In this document: positions 10,860 to 22,756 of the stretch, piece by piece
Numbering within the stretch: position 1 is the stretch's first letter
Layout: the number at the start of each line of letters is the position of its first letter
DNA from: Moniliella sp. 'wahieum'
Lineage: Eukaryota > Basidiomycota > Moniliellomycetes > Moniliellales > Moniliellaceae
DNA length: 64,000 nucleotides
NCBI GenBank assembly: GCA_003971905.1
Contig: RSEE01000005.1
Location: 310,001-374,000 of the forward strand
Reading direction: 5' to 3'
The notes under the pieces: generated by a model
Seen by the model: only the letters and a program-made list of their open reading frames with translations
What the model was told of the DNA's origin: nothing
Database searches by the model: none
Made by a program: the position numbers and the translations under genes

Positions 10860-12075
10860 CTAGACTGTGTTAGGTGGCGGAGTGGGTTTCGTCTTGGGTC
10901 CTGCCTCCTCCACCGCGCCGTGGGGAGGAGGCGACGGGGTAGCAGTGTCGTGGAGCAAAGGCTGCCGCTCTGGATCGTCGATGCAAGCTTCGCATGACCA
11001 GTGGGTGACGGTGTGAGCATGGCCCCCGGAGGAACAGGCGGAGAAGGTGCCGTGCCGCGCGCGGGGCCACAAGCGCCACGAACCAAGTCGCCTCCAACGA
11101 AGCTACCTGCAATGCACGTGAGGATGATGATGATCGCACCGATCAGAGAAAACGAAACGCTCGGGGACGTTCGGCTTCGAGCGGAGCGCGCCGCACGTCC
11201 TGCGCCCGCAGGGGTGGAGGGTTGCCGGGATCAAAGGCGGGATGGGGCGGCCGTTGATGGAACGTGCCTTGTCGGGGTCGTAGCGGGACTTGAGGATGTT
11301 AATGTAGATGGTGGTGGCCGTCGTAGCATAGGCAACATCTTGTGTTGCAAACACCCAGATGCCAGCGACGATGGCCGGTCCGAGTGCCAGCGCATTCGCC
11401 AGGTTCGTCCCAGCTTCCAGCGCCTTGTTGCCCGACAAGGCGTCGTGGCCCGTGGCAATGAGCGTCAGGGCAGGGGCCAAGCGTGCGCATGCACGGCGAG
11501 CAGCACCCGCAAGGGAAGGTGCACACATGCCCATTCCACCGGGTGAGCAGCAAAGAAGGGCCGAAGCGGGGCATGCGTGGCGCCGCCCGTACCCGAGTGG
11601 GCATGGATAAAGTACGTCCGCACCACGCCCACCAGCAGCAACACGGCTGACACCCACGACACGCTTGCCGCAAACGCAAGCACACCTTGGCTCGCATGGT
11701 TCGGCCCCGCCACGCCCAACGACCACGAAAGCGAGCGGCACCAACCGACGCATAGCCCAACGCGGGCATCAGTCCAATCGCACGCGCCACCTCCTCGCGC
11801 GCCCGGCCCGAGCGGACAGAGCCCGCGGTGGCCAAGGCAAACAGGCTGAAAAAGAGCGCAGTGGACAGCAGGCTAATGCCAAGCCCGATGATGCCCCACT
11901 CGGACGGGGAGAGGTAGGTCCAATGGCGGGCCAGGCGCACATCGGCACTAGGTCGCACCAGTAGAGCGCCGCATAGCACCGCCACCACCGTGCCCAGCAC
12001 CGACATGGGCGTGAGGACGAGGACTTGAACAAGCGGGCGCAGGAGCGCCTCGGAGGTGGTGGAGTGGGACGGCAT
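10860..12075 (-). CDS. Uncharacterised multipass membrane protein
   Basis: Not assigned to a family. From the start at 12075 (MPSHSTTSEALLRPLVQVLV; an in-frame Met at 12255 would add 60 Pro/Ser-rich residues) the protein has at least five hydrophobic helices. These are VLTPMSVLGTVVAVLCGALL, IGLGISLLSTALFFSLFALA, FAASVSWVSAVLLLVGVVRT, LALGPAIVAGIWVFATQDVA and SLIGAIIIILTCIAG. A hydrophilic segment with YINILKSRYDPDKARSINGR lies between the last two. The tail ends in a His/Pro-rich stretch with CEACIDDPERQPLL. A GTAG junction near the last helix could be an intron. The order of helices recalls fungal seven-helix membrane families but I cannot name one. Several frame changes occur, so helix count is approximate. 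Confidence 0.55.
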
Positions 12076-12352
12076 GGTGGCCGACCAGTGGGCGGACTCA
12101 GCGTCGATGGGGGTGGTGGGAGCGTGTGGGGAGGGCTCGATGGAGCGGCGTCGCGCAGGTGGAGGATGGGTCGCTAGGGGGGGGGCCGTACTGGTGCTCC
12201 GACTGAGTCCCAGTGTGGCCGTGGTTGATTGAACCGCGGCGCTCCTCGCGGGCACGCAGAAATCTGATTGACGTCATTGAGCGTCGTCGGAGCATCAACT
12301 CCCTGAGGCTGTGGCCTGGGGGCTCATTGACCGCATCGACCTCATCGGCCTC

Positions 12353-12376
12353 ATCCATCGTCGATCATCGATCATC
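12353..12376. repeat. ATCGATC tandem motif, divergent promoter copy
   Basis: About three ATCGATC units in a row, between the divergent starts of the membrane protein (12075, minus) and CDC37 (12761, plus). It is the same word as at 4313. Confidence 0.75.
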
Positions 12377-12760
12377 CCTATCGACCACTTCCACGTCCTT
12401 CCGGACGATCGGAACAATGCATCAGACTTTACAGACGGCACGCAGGCAGCCTCACCTCCCGCTGGCGAGGGCGCTCTCGTATAGGAAGGACAAGGCAGCG
12501 AGCGCACAGGGATGCGATGGGCGCACAGGCCACCGGACGCAGCGCCCACACTACTCGCTTTGGTTCGCATGGCCCGAACCCAAGCGGCTGGCTGGTGGTG
12601 GTGCCCAACGGCAGTCCCGATCGCGTGGAGTAAATTACCTAATCCACCCCGAACGCGGCAGAAGCCCTGTCGAAACAGCCGACCGGGCCCACCGCACCCG
12701 CAAACAACGAGTGGGGCAGCGAACGCGAGATTGCCACAGTACTGCCCACCATCTGCTGCC

Positions 12761-14323
12761 ATGCCGCTCAACTACTCCAAGTGGGACAACCTCGAGCTTT
12801 CCGACGACAGCGACGTGGAAGTCCACCCCAACGTTGACAAGCGCTCCTTTATCCGGTGGAAGCAGCGACATTCACGAGAAGCGCGCCGCGCGCAAGGCCA
12901 CGTACGATGCGCTGCAGGCCGAGCATCTCATGTCGCAGCAACTGCTGCCTGTGCTCGATGACCTCAAGAGCAACACCGCATCTGCCGGCGCGGACATGGG
13001 CCACAACTTCTTTGCCCGTCGTGTTGCCCAGCTTTCTGCTGAACGCGACGCGCGCGCGGCGAGGGGCGAGGTGGACAACAACCACCCGACCAATGATATG
13101 ATCCTCTCTCTCCTGCTCCAGATCCAAACCGCCGACTCGGTCAAGGGCAAGCAGGGTGCTGAACTGGACCAGGCCCTTGTTTCAAGCCTCACCTACCACC
13201 GCGATCGCCTCGAGCAGCGCGACAAAGAGGTTCTTGCTGAGATTGCGGAGATGGACGAGGAAGACAAGAAGAAGATCACAAGTGAAAGCATTCACGATGC
13301 ATTCAACACGGCGTATGTACATTGTGATTATTCTTTCGATAACCCTGCTGACCCTATGACTCGCAGTTTGTTTCCAAGGAGAAGGAGGAGGAAGATGCTA
13401 AAGCCGCCAAGGCTGCCTCGAAGGCCAAGGCGCCTGCAACAACAACAACAATCGAGACTCTCAATTCACCCGGCGTGCAAGCTCAGACTGCGGGCGTGAG
13501 CTCCAATGCGGAGAAGGAGGAGGAGGAAGAGACGATTCATGCCGCGACGCCCGAGATGATCGAGTTCACACAACTGCCTTCGTCCATCCCCCCCTCTTCC
13601 CCTGGAGACGTCCGTGCTTCCAACCAACTTCTCGCTCGGCACGATCAATATGGATGCATTTGACAAGGCCTATGACTTTCTCAAGGCCCACCCGCGCCTG
13701 GTCAAGAGTCAATCAGCCCGTGCGGTGGACAGTCTGTTGCTGACGGCGTTGCAGACTCAACAGCAGGGCAAGGACGCGCAGGCGCGCAAGGTGGTGGAAA
13801 AAGCAATACTCCTGCAGTTCTGTGCCAAGCTTGGCCCCGACGGTGTCCGCCTCTTTTTCCAGCGCATGACCCAAACTCGTGGCCAGGCGGCTGTCTTTTT
13901 CCTGAACGATGTGCTGAACACGTACGTGCGCATTCGCGGGAGTGCAGCCAGACTGGCTGCTGAAGCGGCCGAGGAAGGCGAGGAAGGCGAGGAGCAGATC
14001 CAGTTGGTCGCCGAAGACCCGAATGTCAAGATTGGCTTTAACATCCCCGAGGGGCCACCACCCGAGAAGCTGGAGCTGGCTAGTGAAGGCTTTGAGGGTG
14101 TCACACCCGAAATGGTACGGGAGATGCTACAACGGCAGTGGGACATCTTCTCCTCTTTCCCGCCCGACTTTCAAGAAGCGCTCAAGACGAAGAGTTGGAC
14201 AAGGTCAATGCCTGCCTTGGCCGCATGCCGCTCGCACAGGCGGAAGAGACAGTGCAGAAACTGGACGAGGGCGGCATCCTGAACTTTTCTTCGACAGAAG
14301 TGCAAGATGATACGGGCAAGTGA
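12761..14323 (+). CDS. CDC37: Hsp90 co-chaperone Cdc37
   Basis: Cdc37 delivers protein kinases to Hsp90 in the cytosol. The start at 12761 gives MPLNYSKWDNLELSDDSDVE followed by VHPNVDKRSFIRWKQ, the nearly invariant N-terminus whose serine in D-D-S-D is the casein kinase 2 site that activates the protein. The coiled N-terminal domain continues with HEKRAARKATYDALQAEHLM. A 54-nt intron is likely at 13313-13366 (GTATGT donor, CTGAC branch, CAG acceptor). The middle Hsp90-binding domain includes DAFDKAYDFLKAHPRLV and KAILLQFCAKLGPDGVRLFF, and the C-terminal domain ends KLDEGGILNFSSTEVQDDTG. Frame changes fall near 12868, 13366, 13610 and 14195. The next gene is HSP104, so two chaperone genes sit in tandem. 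Confidence 0.93.
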
Positions 14324-14982
14324 AAGCAAAAGCCCTGATGCAATGCCTATCTGCCTTTGGACTCAGTGAGTCGCCATCGCTAGGCACGTTGAGGGAGATC
14401 TGCTGTAGCTTGCAATCTGAGCCTTGCGCCTGGGGCTACCACAGGCTAGCAGTTATTCAGTGGTCATACTATGTAAAGAGGAAAGTGGGGGGATAATCAG
14501 GTTGTGCGCCACAGTGGCGGGCTGTGGAGAGCTAAAAACAAGAGGAAATGTCATGGTGCGTGTCAACATTCAATCCAGTGCCCCGGCAGAGACAGCCTGC
14601 GACACGGAACTTGGGTTGTTTTCCAGACAAAGAGACCGTGCAGGTCGGATGCCCAGAACAGGAAGCGCGGGGCGGTGACGATTGTTCAATGAACGCATTG
14701 CCCCAGAGGTGAGGGCTCAGGCTGAGCGCTGAGCCAGCGCTGAGCGCCGAGTGAGTATACGGCGCTCTAAGATCTAAGCAGAGCCAGTTGACGCGCGCTA
14801 ACGGCGCGTGTCGGATCGAACGTGGGATGATCGATGAAGCTGAGGCCCACTGGGGAAATGGTTCGACCTGGGGCTCCCGCCTCAGCCTGACTGCGCAGGC
14901 CCAGGAGGCCGGCAGCAGCTGGTTGATGCGAGTGAGTGGGTTGGACCGACACGGCCGAGGCAGCAGCACCAAAAGCAGCACC
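14324..14982. other. Intergenic between CDC37 and HSP104
   Basis: No gene is seen. It contains a CTGAGCG-type repeat cluster (about 14714-14752) similar to the one near 6540 and otherwise unremarkable sequence. Confidence 0.5.
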
Positions 14983-15035
14983 GAGCACCTCGCAGCACCT
15001 CGAAGCACCTCGATGCGTCCCGAAGCATCTCGAAC
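14983..15035 (+). promoter_or_regulatory. Heat-shock-element-like 10-bp repeat upstream of HSP104
   Basis: A 10-bp unit close to GAAGCACCTC is repeated about five times. The last part reads GATGCGTCCCGAAGCATCTC and then GAA: successive 5-bp units GAt, gTC, GAA, aTC, GAA alternate as GAA-like and TTC-like triplets with exact 2-bp gaps. That is the layout of a heat-shock element (nGAAnnTTCnnGAAn); the best core, 15022-15034, differs from consensus at one base. It lies about 250 bp before the HSP104 start, a usual place for HSF1 sites. Binding is an inference. Confidence 0.55.
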
Positions 15036-15287
15036 CGGCCCGCACTCAGTCGTACTCACTGGAACACGCGTCATCCGCCCAGTGTGCGGATGCGTGACGC
15101 GTGACAGGAGCACGGGCCACACCCATCATCACACGTCACATATCACACGCCACATGTCACATGTCGTCGCTGAGCAGCAGTCCCATTTAAAAAGCAGCCT
15201 ACCCGGCACTCAGCCCCATCTCACCCCCAAGTTGCCAGCAGGCACCCTCTCTCTTACCACCCTTCCTGCCCTCCATCGATCCCCACC

Positions 15288-18117
15288 ATGTCCAACGAAG
15301 GCTTCCAATTCACCGACCGCGCCAACGGCGTCCTGGCCCAGGCGCTCCAGCTTGCCAAGGACAGCCCCATGCCCTCGTCGCCCCTGCCCATCTCGAACTT
15401 GCACTGCTCACCGATCGCACTCAAACTTCCCAAGGGCCATCCAGCGGCAAAGATGCCCCCGCTAACGAGTCCCTTCTGCATGCTGTCCTCGCCAAGTCGG
15501 GGGTCAACACGCAGCGCGTCGAGGAGGATCTGCGCTCTGCCATCCGCAAAATCCCCCAGCAAAATCCACCTCCCGACGAGGTGAGCATTAGCAGCCCCCT
15601 GCTCAAGTCCCTCAAGGCTGCCGACAAACTCCGCACCTCCCAACACGACAGCTTTATCGCCCAAGACCACCTTATCCTCTCCCTTCTTGACCACGACAGC
15701 AAGTTTGTCGACATTCTCAAGGCAAACGGCCTGACCAATGTCGAGGTCCTCAAGACCGCCCTAACCCAAGCACGTGGCGCACGCCGCATCGACTCTAAGA
15801 ATGCCGAGGCTGGCTTTGACGCCCTTAACAAGTATACCACCGATCTCACTGCCCTCGCTGCCGAGGGCAAGATTGACCCAGTAATTGGTGCGTAACTCAT
15901 CTCTCATACCATCCCATGACTGCTTGTACTGACTGTTGCTATCTCTCCCAGGACGCGACGCTGAAATCCGGCGCATCATTCGTGTTCTCTCTCGTCGTAC
16001 CAAGAACAATGCCGTCCTCCTTGGTGAGCCCGGTGTAGGCAAAACCGCTGTTGTCGAGGGTTTGGCCAACCGGATTGTCAACCGGGACGTGCCTCCCAAC
16101 TTGATTGGGCGACTCTTGTCGCTCGACATGGGCGCTCTCATGGCTGGAGCCAAGTACCGCGGCGAGTACGAGGAGCGAGTCAAGGCGGTTCTTGAGGAAA
16201 TCGAAAAAATGCAAGAAGACGGGACGAATGTGGTCTTGTTCATTGACGAGATTCACCTCATCATGGCCGGAGGCGGCAGCGGCGGCATGGATGCCGCCAA
16301 CCTGCTCAAGCCTATGCTGGCTCGTGGCAAACTGCGCTGCATTGGCGCCACGACGCTGGCCGAGTACCGCCAGTACATTGAGAAGGACGCTGCTTTTGAG
16401 CGTCGTTTCCAGACTGTTTTGGTGGAGGAGCCGGATGTGGAAGCGACGATTGCCATCCTTCGTGGTATCCGGACAAGTATGAGGTTCACCACGGTGTTCG
16501 CATCCTCGACTCGGCGCTTGTTGCGGCCGCCACTCTAGCCAAGCGCTACCTTACCAACCGCCGCATGCCCGACAGTGCGATTGACCTGGTCGATGAAGCC
16601 AGTGCGGACGTGCGGGTTCAGCGCGACACAGTACCGGAAGACATCGACAAGTTGCAGCGCAAGAAGCTGCAACTCGAGGTGGCCATCCACGCGCTCGAGC
16701 GCGAGAAGGACCCGGCCAGCAAAGAGGCCCTGGCGAACACTAAGAAGGAGCTTGCCCAGCTCGACGAGGAGTTGGGCCCCAAGATTGCTGCTCATGAGGC
16801 CGAGAAGGAGAAGGGCGATGAGCTGAATGCGACGCGGCGTCGCATCGACGAGCTGCAAGCTAAAGCGGCCGACGCCGAGCGTAGGTACGACGTGCAAACG
16901 GCGGCTGACCTGCGCTACTATGCCATCCCCGAGTTGGAGAACAAAGTCAAGCGGCTACAGGAGGAGGAGCGCAAGCGCGAGGAGCACGACCTTTCATCCG
17001 GCAAGAACTCAGTGACACCCGAGGCTATTGCTACGATTGTCTCGCGCTGGACTGGGGTACCGGCGAGCCGGATGATGGAGAGCGAGAAGAAGAAACTCTT
17101 GACGTTGGAGAAGTACCTCAGCCGTGACGTTGTGGGTCAGCCGGAGGCAGTCAAGGCTGTCGCCCAGGCCATTCGTCTTTCGCGCAGTGGCCTGGCCAAC
17201 CCCAACCGTCCCATTGCCTCTTTCCTGTTCTGCGGGCCTTCGGGTACAGGTAAAACCTTGTTGTCAAAGTCGCTCTCTAACAGCTGTTTGACGACGAAAA
17301 CGCGATGATGCGCATTGATGCGTCCGAGTACAGTGAAAGCACTCTATCTCTCGTCTGATTGGTGCGCCACCTGGGTACGTTGGCCACGACCAAGGTGGTC
17401 AGCTGACTGAGTGGGTTCGTCGCCGGCCATACTCGGTGATTTTGATTGACGAGATTGAAAAGGCGGCACGGGAGTTCTTGACGCTCTTCCTTGCCATCTA
17501 GACGATGGCCGTGCCACTGATGGCCAAGGCCGTGTTGTCTCGTTCAAGAACACGATCATCATCATGACATCAACTTGGGTGCCCAGTATCTGATGGAGTC
17601 GGATACCGATGGCGGCCCCATCAGCCAACATACTGCCGACTTGGTCAATGGTGCCATTGCTGCCCATCTCCCGCCCGAATTCCGCAACCGTGTGGACTCG
17701 ATTGTCATTTTCCGCAAGCTCAGCCGGAGCAACATTCGCGAAATTGTCGACAACCGGGTGGGAGGTGCAGCAGCGTCTCAATGCTCGGGCAAGCGAATGA
17801 AGATTGAGCTGGACAATGGTGCCAAAGACTACTTGGCCAGTGTCGGCTACAGCCCCACTTTGGGCGCTCGTCCATTGGCCCGGGCGATCCAGAGCGAGCT
17901 GCTGAACCCATTGTCGGTCTACATTTTGCGCGGTCAAGTGCAGGATGGCGAGAAGATCCACGTGACGTTCAACGGCCCAGAAAATCATCTTGAGATCCAG
18001 GCGAACCATCCGATTCCGGAGCAATTAAGGACTTGGACCCGTCTGACATCCGACGACGACGACGACGATGATGAGGATTTTTACAACCGCCCCAACCCCA
18101 TCGAGCCACTGGACTAA
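15288..18117 (+). CDS. HSP104: Hsp104/ClpB-type protein disaggregase
   Basis: A hexameric AAA+ ATPase that pulls proteins out of aggregates with Hsp70 and Hsp40, in the cytosol and nucleus. The N-domain begins [21 protein letters not shown] 64-nt intron, 15888-15951 (GTGCGT to CCCAG), joins I-G to R-D-A-E-I-R in frame. NBD1 has Walker [10 protein letters not shown], the pore loop KYRGEYEER and Walker [10 protein letters not shown], with the arginine-finger block AAFERRFQ. A long coiled middle domain (about 16620-17000) identifies the Hsp104/ClpB class. NBD2 has Walker A GPSGTGKT and ILIDEIEKA, and the sensor-2 block [14 protein letters not shown]. The tail is acidic (D-rich, ending IEPLD), as expected for a cytosolic form. 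Frame changes occur near 15420, 16490, 17270, 17340-17570 and 17780. Confidence 0.94.
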
Positions 18118-18641
18118 GCACTGCATCCCCGCCGGCCGAACCATCCCCTCCCTCTTCTAAGCCTGCCAAGGGGCACAGGCATAACAAGAAACACCCCTCT
18201 CCAAAGACTTCCCTCTCTGTTAGGGATGAGCGCAAGGCCAAGCGACCTCGACGCTCGTGATTCCATCTGTTCTGTTGATGTATCCTGCAAACACTCCCAA
18301 ATCTAGTAGCTTGTATCCATGCGAAATTTCCTGTCAATACCTTGGTCATTGCCTGTAGATCGGATGACAGTATGCTCGGCATGTTGAACCAAAAAGCAGC
18401 AAGGTTGCTCGAACCAGTCGTGGTCGTATGAGCAATAGTAGTAGTACATCAGGGAGTCGTTCATGCCAGCAATTGGGAAAGTATTAGTCCAAAGCAGAGC
18501 AGCCCATAGTAAACGTCTTGGCTGCTGGCCCGTTGACGCTCAGTTGAAGTGGCTGGTCATTCGGCGTCAGTCAAACGCGGGACCCCACAGGGGCAAACAA
18601 CCTCAGCGGCAAATGACGGGAATGACCCTAGCGACAAATGC

Positions 18642-19320
18642 TTAATACTTCAACTGATCCGGGTCCACGCCTCCCGCTTGAGCAAGGGACGACAACACCC
18701 CCTCGGGTCGCATCGAGGCAGCAGCAAATGCCTCGGCCGGAGCAAACGAGTACACCGGTGCGCCGAGTCCCAAACTTCGAGCCAGTTGGCGGTACTTGGA
18801 CCGGATGCGGGAGAGTAACTGGGAGATGTCCTCTTCTTCCTCTCCCTCTTTCTCTTTCCCATCAGATTTGGGTGGATCGGAAGAAGATGGATCGTCATCG
18901 TGAACATTTTGATCGCCATGGAGTCCTTCGGGCGCTGGTTCTGATGCCGAGTGGTTCTCCAATGGGAACTGGTCAATCAGCTCGAGGAATTTGGTAATCT
19001 GGATGGTTTGCTTGACCTGTCTCCTGGACGTAGCTTGTTCCTCCCCCTCCTCCACACTCGCATGAAGCACACGCATCCATGTGCGTGCCAGGCCCTCGTA
19101 GTAGCCCAGCTCAGACCAGACCGAAAAGGCGTGTTGGACACCCAAGTTGCCCCCGTCGGCACGGCCATGGGCAGCACCATGCTCGTACCCGCCTCGGTAT
19201 CCCCGGTCAAACGCGCTGGATCAAGCGTCAGTGTGTGGGTGAGCGAAAACGGGGGACACACACGTACGACTCTTCGACGTGGTTGAGCGCTTCAAAATCA
19301 ACGCTGCCTTGGTTGGACAT
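18642..19320 (-). CDS. Lto1/ORAOV1-like protein (Yae1-Lto1 family)
   Basis: Lto1 with Yae1 forms an adaptor that brings the iron-sulfur ABC protein Rli1/ABCE1 to the cytosolic Fe-S assembly machinery, which links it to ribosome recycling. The start at 19320 gives MSNQGSVDFEALNHVEES. A 52-nt intron, 19216-19267 (GTACGT to CCAG), joins in frame to AFDRGYRGGYEHGAAHGRAD and GGNLGVQHAFSVWSELGYYE. This is the G-x-x-x-G repeat of the deca-GX3 family. The rest is a charged region and a helix QLLSRIRSKYRQLARSLGLG. It lacks any other domain. About 208 residues suits the family. It is divergent from the F-box gene that starts near 19527, with some 200 bp between them. Confidence 0.8.
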
Positions 19321-19526
19321 CACGCCGGGGGCGGTGGTGGTGGTGTGGCAGGAGAAAAGGCCGTCTTACCTCCGGCTGGAAAAAAAATGAAAGCAAATAA
19401 GCGAGCAAACAAGCAAGCGGACGTAATTTAACGTGGGCTGGACGTGCTGAACTTGAGCAGCTTGCGCGGCCTGTCACCACCACCAATCCTGTTCACTTCA
19501 TCGGTCCAGTGTTCCAACGCCCCTCG

Positions 19527-21152
19527 ATGGGCTCGCGCTTGCTCAGACTGCCACCCGAGATATGGGTGGAGGTATCCGAAGTGCTCTTGAGGCTCGAGGG
19601 CGCCAAAGCTTCCACCTCACTTGCCAGGCTCTCGTGCGTATCCCACAAGGCGAATGAGCTGGTGGAGCAATGCGGGTGGGATGTCTATCTTCGCTGGTTC
19701 CCTGTGACCAAAACGTTGCGAGCGCCGCTGCTCGCCTCTGCACGGGAAAGGGCATCCGAGTCGTACCTTTGCCGCAAGTCTTGGGACGAGATGAAAATGC
19801 AGGTGACACGAGCCTTCCTTACTGATGATGCGCGCAAGGTAACCGGCCCGCTCCTGTTGCTCGGGACCGAATGCGTCTTGCTCTTTGTTCATTCCCACGT
19901 TCATGTCCGTACCCTACCTCGGGAGCACGCTCAACGTCGGCTCGGTTCGATTCGCTTTGATTTGATGCCCACCGCGGGCAAGGTGGGGCAATGCAGAACT
20001 TTACTTCAGCCTGCATGGTCGACCCAAGCGGTTCCAAAGTGATTGTGGGCCGCATCGATGGCAGCTTGGAGGAATACCGCCTTCCCTTGCACCTCCTCCG
20101 ACAACCCAAAAAAGAGGAAACAGTCGATCTCTCTCCAGGCGGCGGCCACCTTGGTTCCGTGTCCGCCAGCTCCCGAACTCCCTTCGATACGGAGGGTGAT
20201 GCAGCAACACCCTGCCCAGGCACTGTCCTACGCTGATGGTTTGCTAGCCACCCTCACTCGGAGTGGGAGGGTAAGTTTGTGGGCTAAACGAACCGAGTGG
20301 GTGAAAATATGGGAGGTGGAGTTGAAAATGCAAGCGTGGACATGTCTCTTGGATCGTGCTCATCGTTGGCTAGCTATTGGGGCCAAAGGCGCCGAAAGCC
20401 TGCTGCTCTTCCCGTTGGCAGACAATCTGTCCCTCAACCCGCCTATGGTCCTCAGCACTCTATATTGTCCTTCTGGTGCGACCCGAGGAGGGGTCCTATA
20501 CCAAGCCAAATGGGGGAAGGAAAGTTGAGTTCAGTGTTTGCTCTGCTCCCGTTCACACACCTCCTTATTGCTGGGTTTTACGACGGGTGGTGCGAGTATA
20601 TGACCTGTCTCAAGTCCATGGCACGACTTGCCCAACCAGGCATCGCTCGGTGCGCCCGAGCAGTGGCCCATTCCTGTCTACTCTGTGCCTACTACACCCC
20701 AGAGGAGAGGCCAGATCCCACTTCCACCTGGGTGCCTGCCTTGACGCCAATCATGCATTACCGAGACCGTTTCGACGACTCAGCAGTCTACTGCCTCTCG
20801 CTGGGTGCCAACTGCATCTTGGCCGGCATATCCACCTCGGGAATCGTCAAGATGTACCCTCTCTCTACCCCCGTGCCCTCCTCCTCACTTGCCAGTCTTG
20901 CCGAACCCAGTGCCGCGTCGCTGGTGCAGCGCTTCTGCTTGCGTGGCACCGATACTGTGACCCTCTCCACCTCTCTTCCCCCCGGCTCGTCGGAGGGGAA
21001 AACGATACGCTGGCTACCCGTCCCGCTCGCCCGTGTTTGCGCTGGTGGCCGATTGGAATCGGATGGTAGGCGTGACGGATTGCTTGGTATTTGATGTCGA
21101 GGTGGGCGCGACCGACAAGGGGCAGTTGCCGACAAGCCGCCCTCGGCTTTAA
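19527..21152 (+). CDS. F-box-like protein with probable beta-propeller C-terminal region
   Basis: Probably a substrate-receptor subunit of an SCF ubiquitin ligase. The N-terminus MGSRLLRLPPEIWVEVSEVL followed by LARLSCVSHKANELV and WDVYLRWF has the L-P-x-E-I/L start and helix spacing of an F-box; a Met at 19509 would add six residues. The remainder has repeating beta-type stretches such as GPLLLLGTECVLLFV, DPSGSKVIVGRIDGSLEEYR, YADGLLATLTRSGRVSLWAK, HRWLAIGAKGAESLLLFPLA, SLGANCILAGISTSGIVKMY and SPVFALVADWNRMVGVTDCL. These read like diverged WD-type blades, without clean W-D ends. The stop at 21150-21152 closes a frame reading QLPTSRPRL. Several frame changes are present. Blade number cannot be counted by eye. 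Confidence 0.62.
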
Positions 21153-21850
21153 CGCAAAAGTCTTCACACAGCCGCGATCCGCCTCCTAATTCTCACCTCC
21201 AGATCGCACCCTTCACCGAGCTCTCCTCCTCGTCCACGCTCTCCTGACTATGTACGCTCTCATAAGGCAGGACGGAAAGGGGAGGAAGAGGCGTTGAGGG
21301 TACTGCCGTATCTGTCGTTTGAGTCGACAGCGCTGGCATATGCCTAATGTTAATGATTGGGTTTTCCTATTCATCTTAGCAGGGCATGTGTGCCGATGGG
21401 GTTCATTCTTAGTAGTCTGGCGCATACCTACTAATAGTAGGCCGAGGCGTTACAGCGTTACCGCACCAACAATCAGCCATGCTGCGTTCTGCTCTGTCGT
21501 GGTATGTAGGAGAGGGCATATGTGAGCGCGTAACAAGAACGACCGCTTTCCCGTGAGTTCTTGGAGTCTGGTGCTTTCCGTGGCCAAGATGGTAAACGTC
21601 AATCGACGATCCTTGCAACAACAGATTTTTTGTACGTTGTTGAAGAGGACATCGGCACGCCTTACCTGGCTATGTGGAGTGCGGCTGCTTGTTAAGCTCA
21701 TTGGTTGAACGCCTTTCCCTTGCCTCAGCAAAATAATTTAAACGCAATTCCGCCCGACTGGGGCGGAAGCTGCAGGAAGATCCTCCCGTTTGGCAGAACA
21801 AGCCGCCCCCACCGGTGCCGCCGCCAACGACGACGACCAGCAACTTCAAC
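21153..21850. other. Intergenic; no gene seen
   Basis: Lower GC than its neighbours, with short unrelated frames only. The last 100 bp are the leader of the mL54 gene. Confidence 0.45.
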
Positions 21851-22613
21851 ATGTCGGCGCTGCGTGTGTTTGGGCTGGGTGCCAGCTTGCGCAGGACGTC
21901 CCTGGCCATTTACCCACGCTACTTCTCCACAACCAGCCGTACTTGTGCCTCGTCCGAGGCCGACCAAGATGCGGGTGCTGCTCCTGCCAATGCAGAGGGA
22001 GCCGCTGAAGAGGGTGGGTGGGATTCCTTCAAGCAGCAGTAGCTGCCGCTTCTCCAAAAACTAACCTCTTCATTTCTTTCCATTTCCATCAGGTTCTAGG
22101 TCGGCCACGCCAGCTGGGACTGTGCTAGGGTCTGTCCATCTTTAAGGACAAGCCGGACCCGGTGGCCAAGCCCGACTCGTGGTATCCCCCCTGGGTGTGG
22201 GAGGTCAACACGCGTCGTGGTGTGGAGGAGGAGGTGAACACTGGTCCTGGTGGCTTGGGTGCCTGGCACCTCGACACGACGGGTATGACCAAAGGTCAGG
22301 CGCGTACTGCGGAAAAGCGGTTGGTACGCGAGCGTCGCCGTCAAATGCGTTTGGCAGAGAAGGAACGGTTGCGCAAAGAAGCCATCCTGGCCGAACGGAT
22401 TGCGCGTGGTGAGAAGATTGAGGCTGAGGACCCCGAGGAAGCGAAACGTCGTGCAGCGCTTGAGAAGGAGAAGAAGGAGAAAGAGGACCACGAGTACTAT
22501 CTTCGCACTGGTATCACTCCCCGCCCCGTGCCCTTCAAGACACCAAGGCCAAGCTCGATCAAAAGGCCCGCGCGGCAATTCGCGAGTCCAACTTCGTCAA
22601 GAAGTCGTCTTGA
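21851..22613 (+). CDS. Mitochondrial large ribosomal subunit protein mL54
   Basis: A component of the mitochondrial 54S subunit (MRPL37 in yeast). The start at 21851 gives MSALRVFGLGASLRRTSLAI, then YPRYFSTTSRT, a textbook mitochondrial presequence (R-rich, ending in a Y-F-S-T-T cleavage-type site). After the probable intron (about 22022-22092, with a TCAG acceptor) comes SATPAGTVLG and then IFKDKPDPVAKPDSWYPPWV: the family hallmark is K-x-x-x-D-P-x-A-x-x-D-S-x-Y-P-x-W-L/V-W. A long charged helix with E-K-K-E-K-E-D-H follows, and the frame ending ESNFVKKSS gives the stop at 22611-22613. Frame changes lie near 22125 and 22550, each explained by one base. Confidence 0.8.
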
Positions 22614-22756
22614 GAATACGGATTCTAGAATACAAGATGGTATAATATTGTGCGAGCCACAGGAGAGAGAGGAGTGAAACGGGGAAGAAGGGGAATGGAA
22701 AAGCGAGGTAGAACGACAAAGTGATGTGCAGCGGCAGTAGGTGGATATAACTCTAA

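Noticed and set aside
12380-12430. Second heat-shock element upstream of CDC37
   Set aside because: Only two of the needed triplets fit (TTCCGGAC), no better than chance in this GC-rich DNA.
14983-15035. CRISPR-like reading of the 10-bp repeats
   Set aside because: Units are too short and contiguous, with no spacers, and the genome is eukaryotic.
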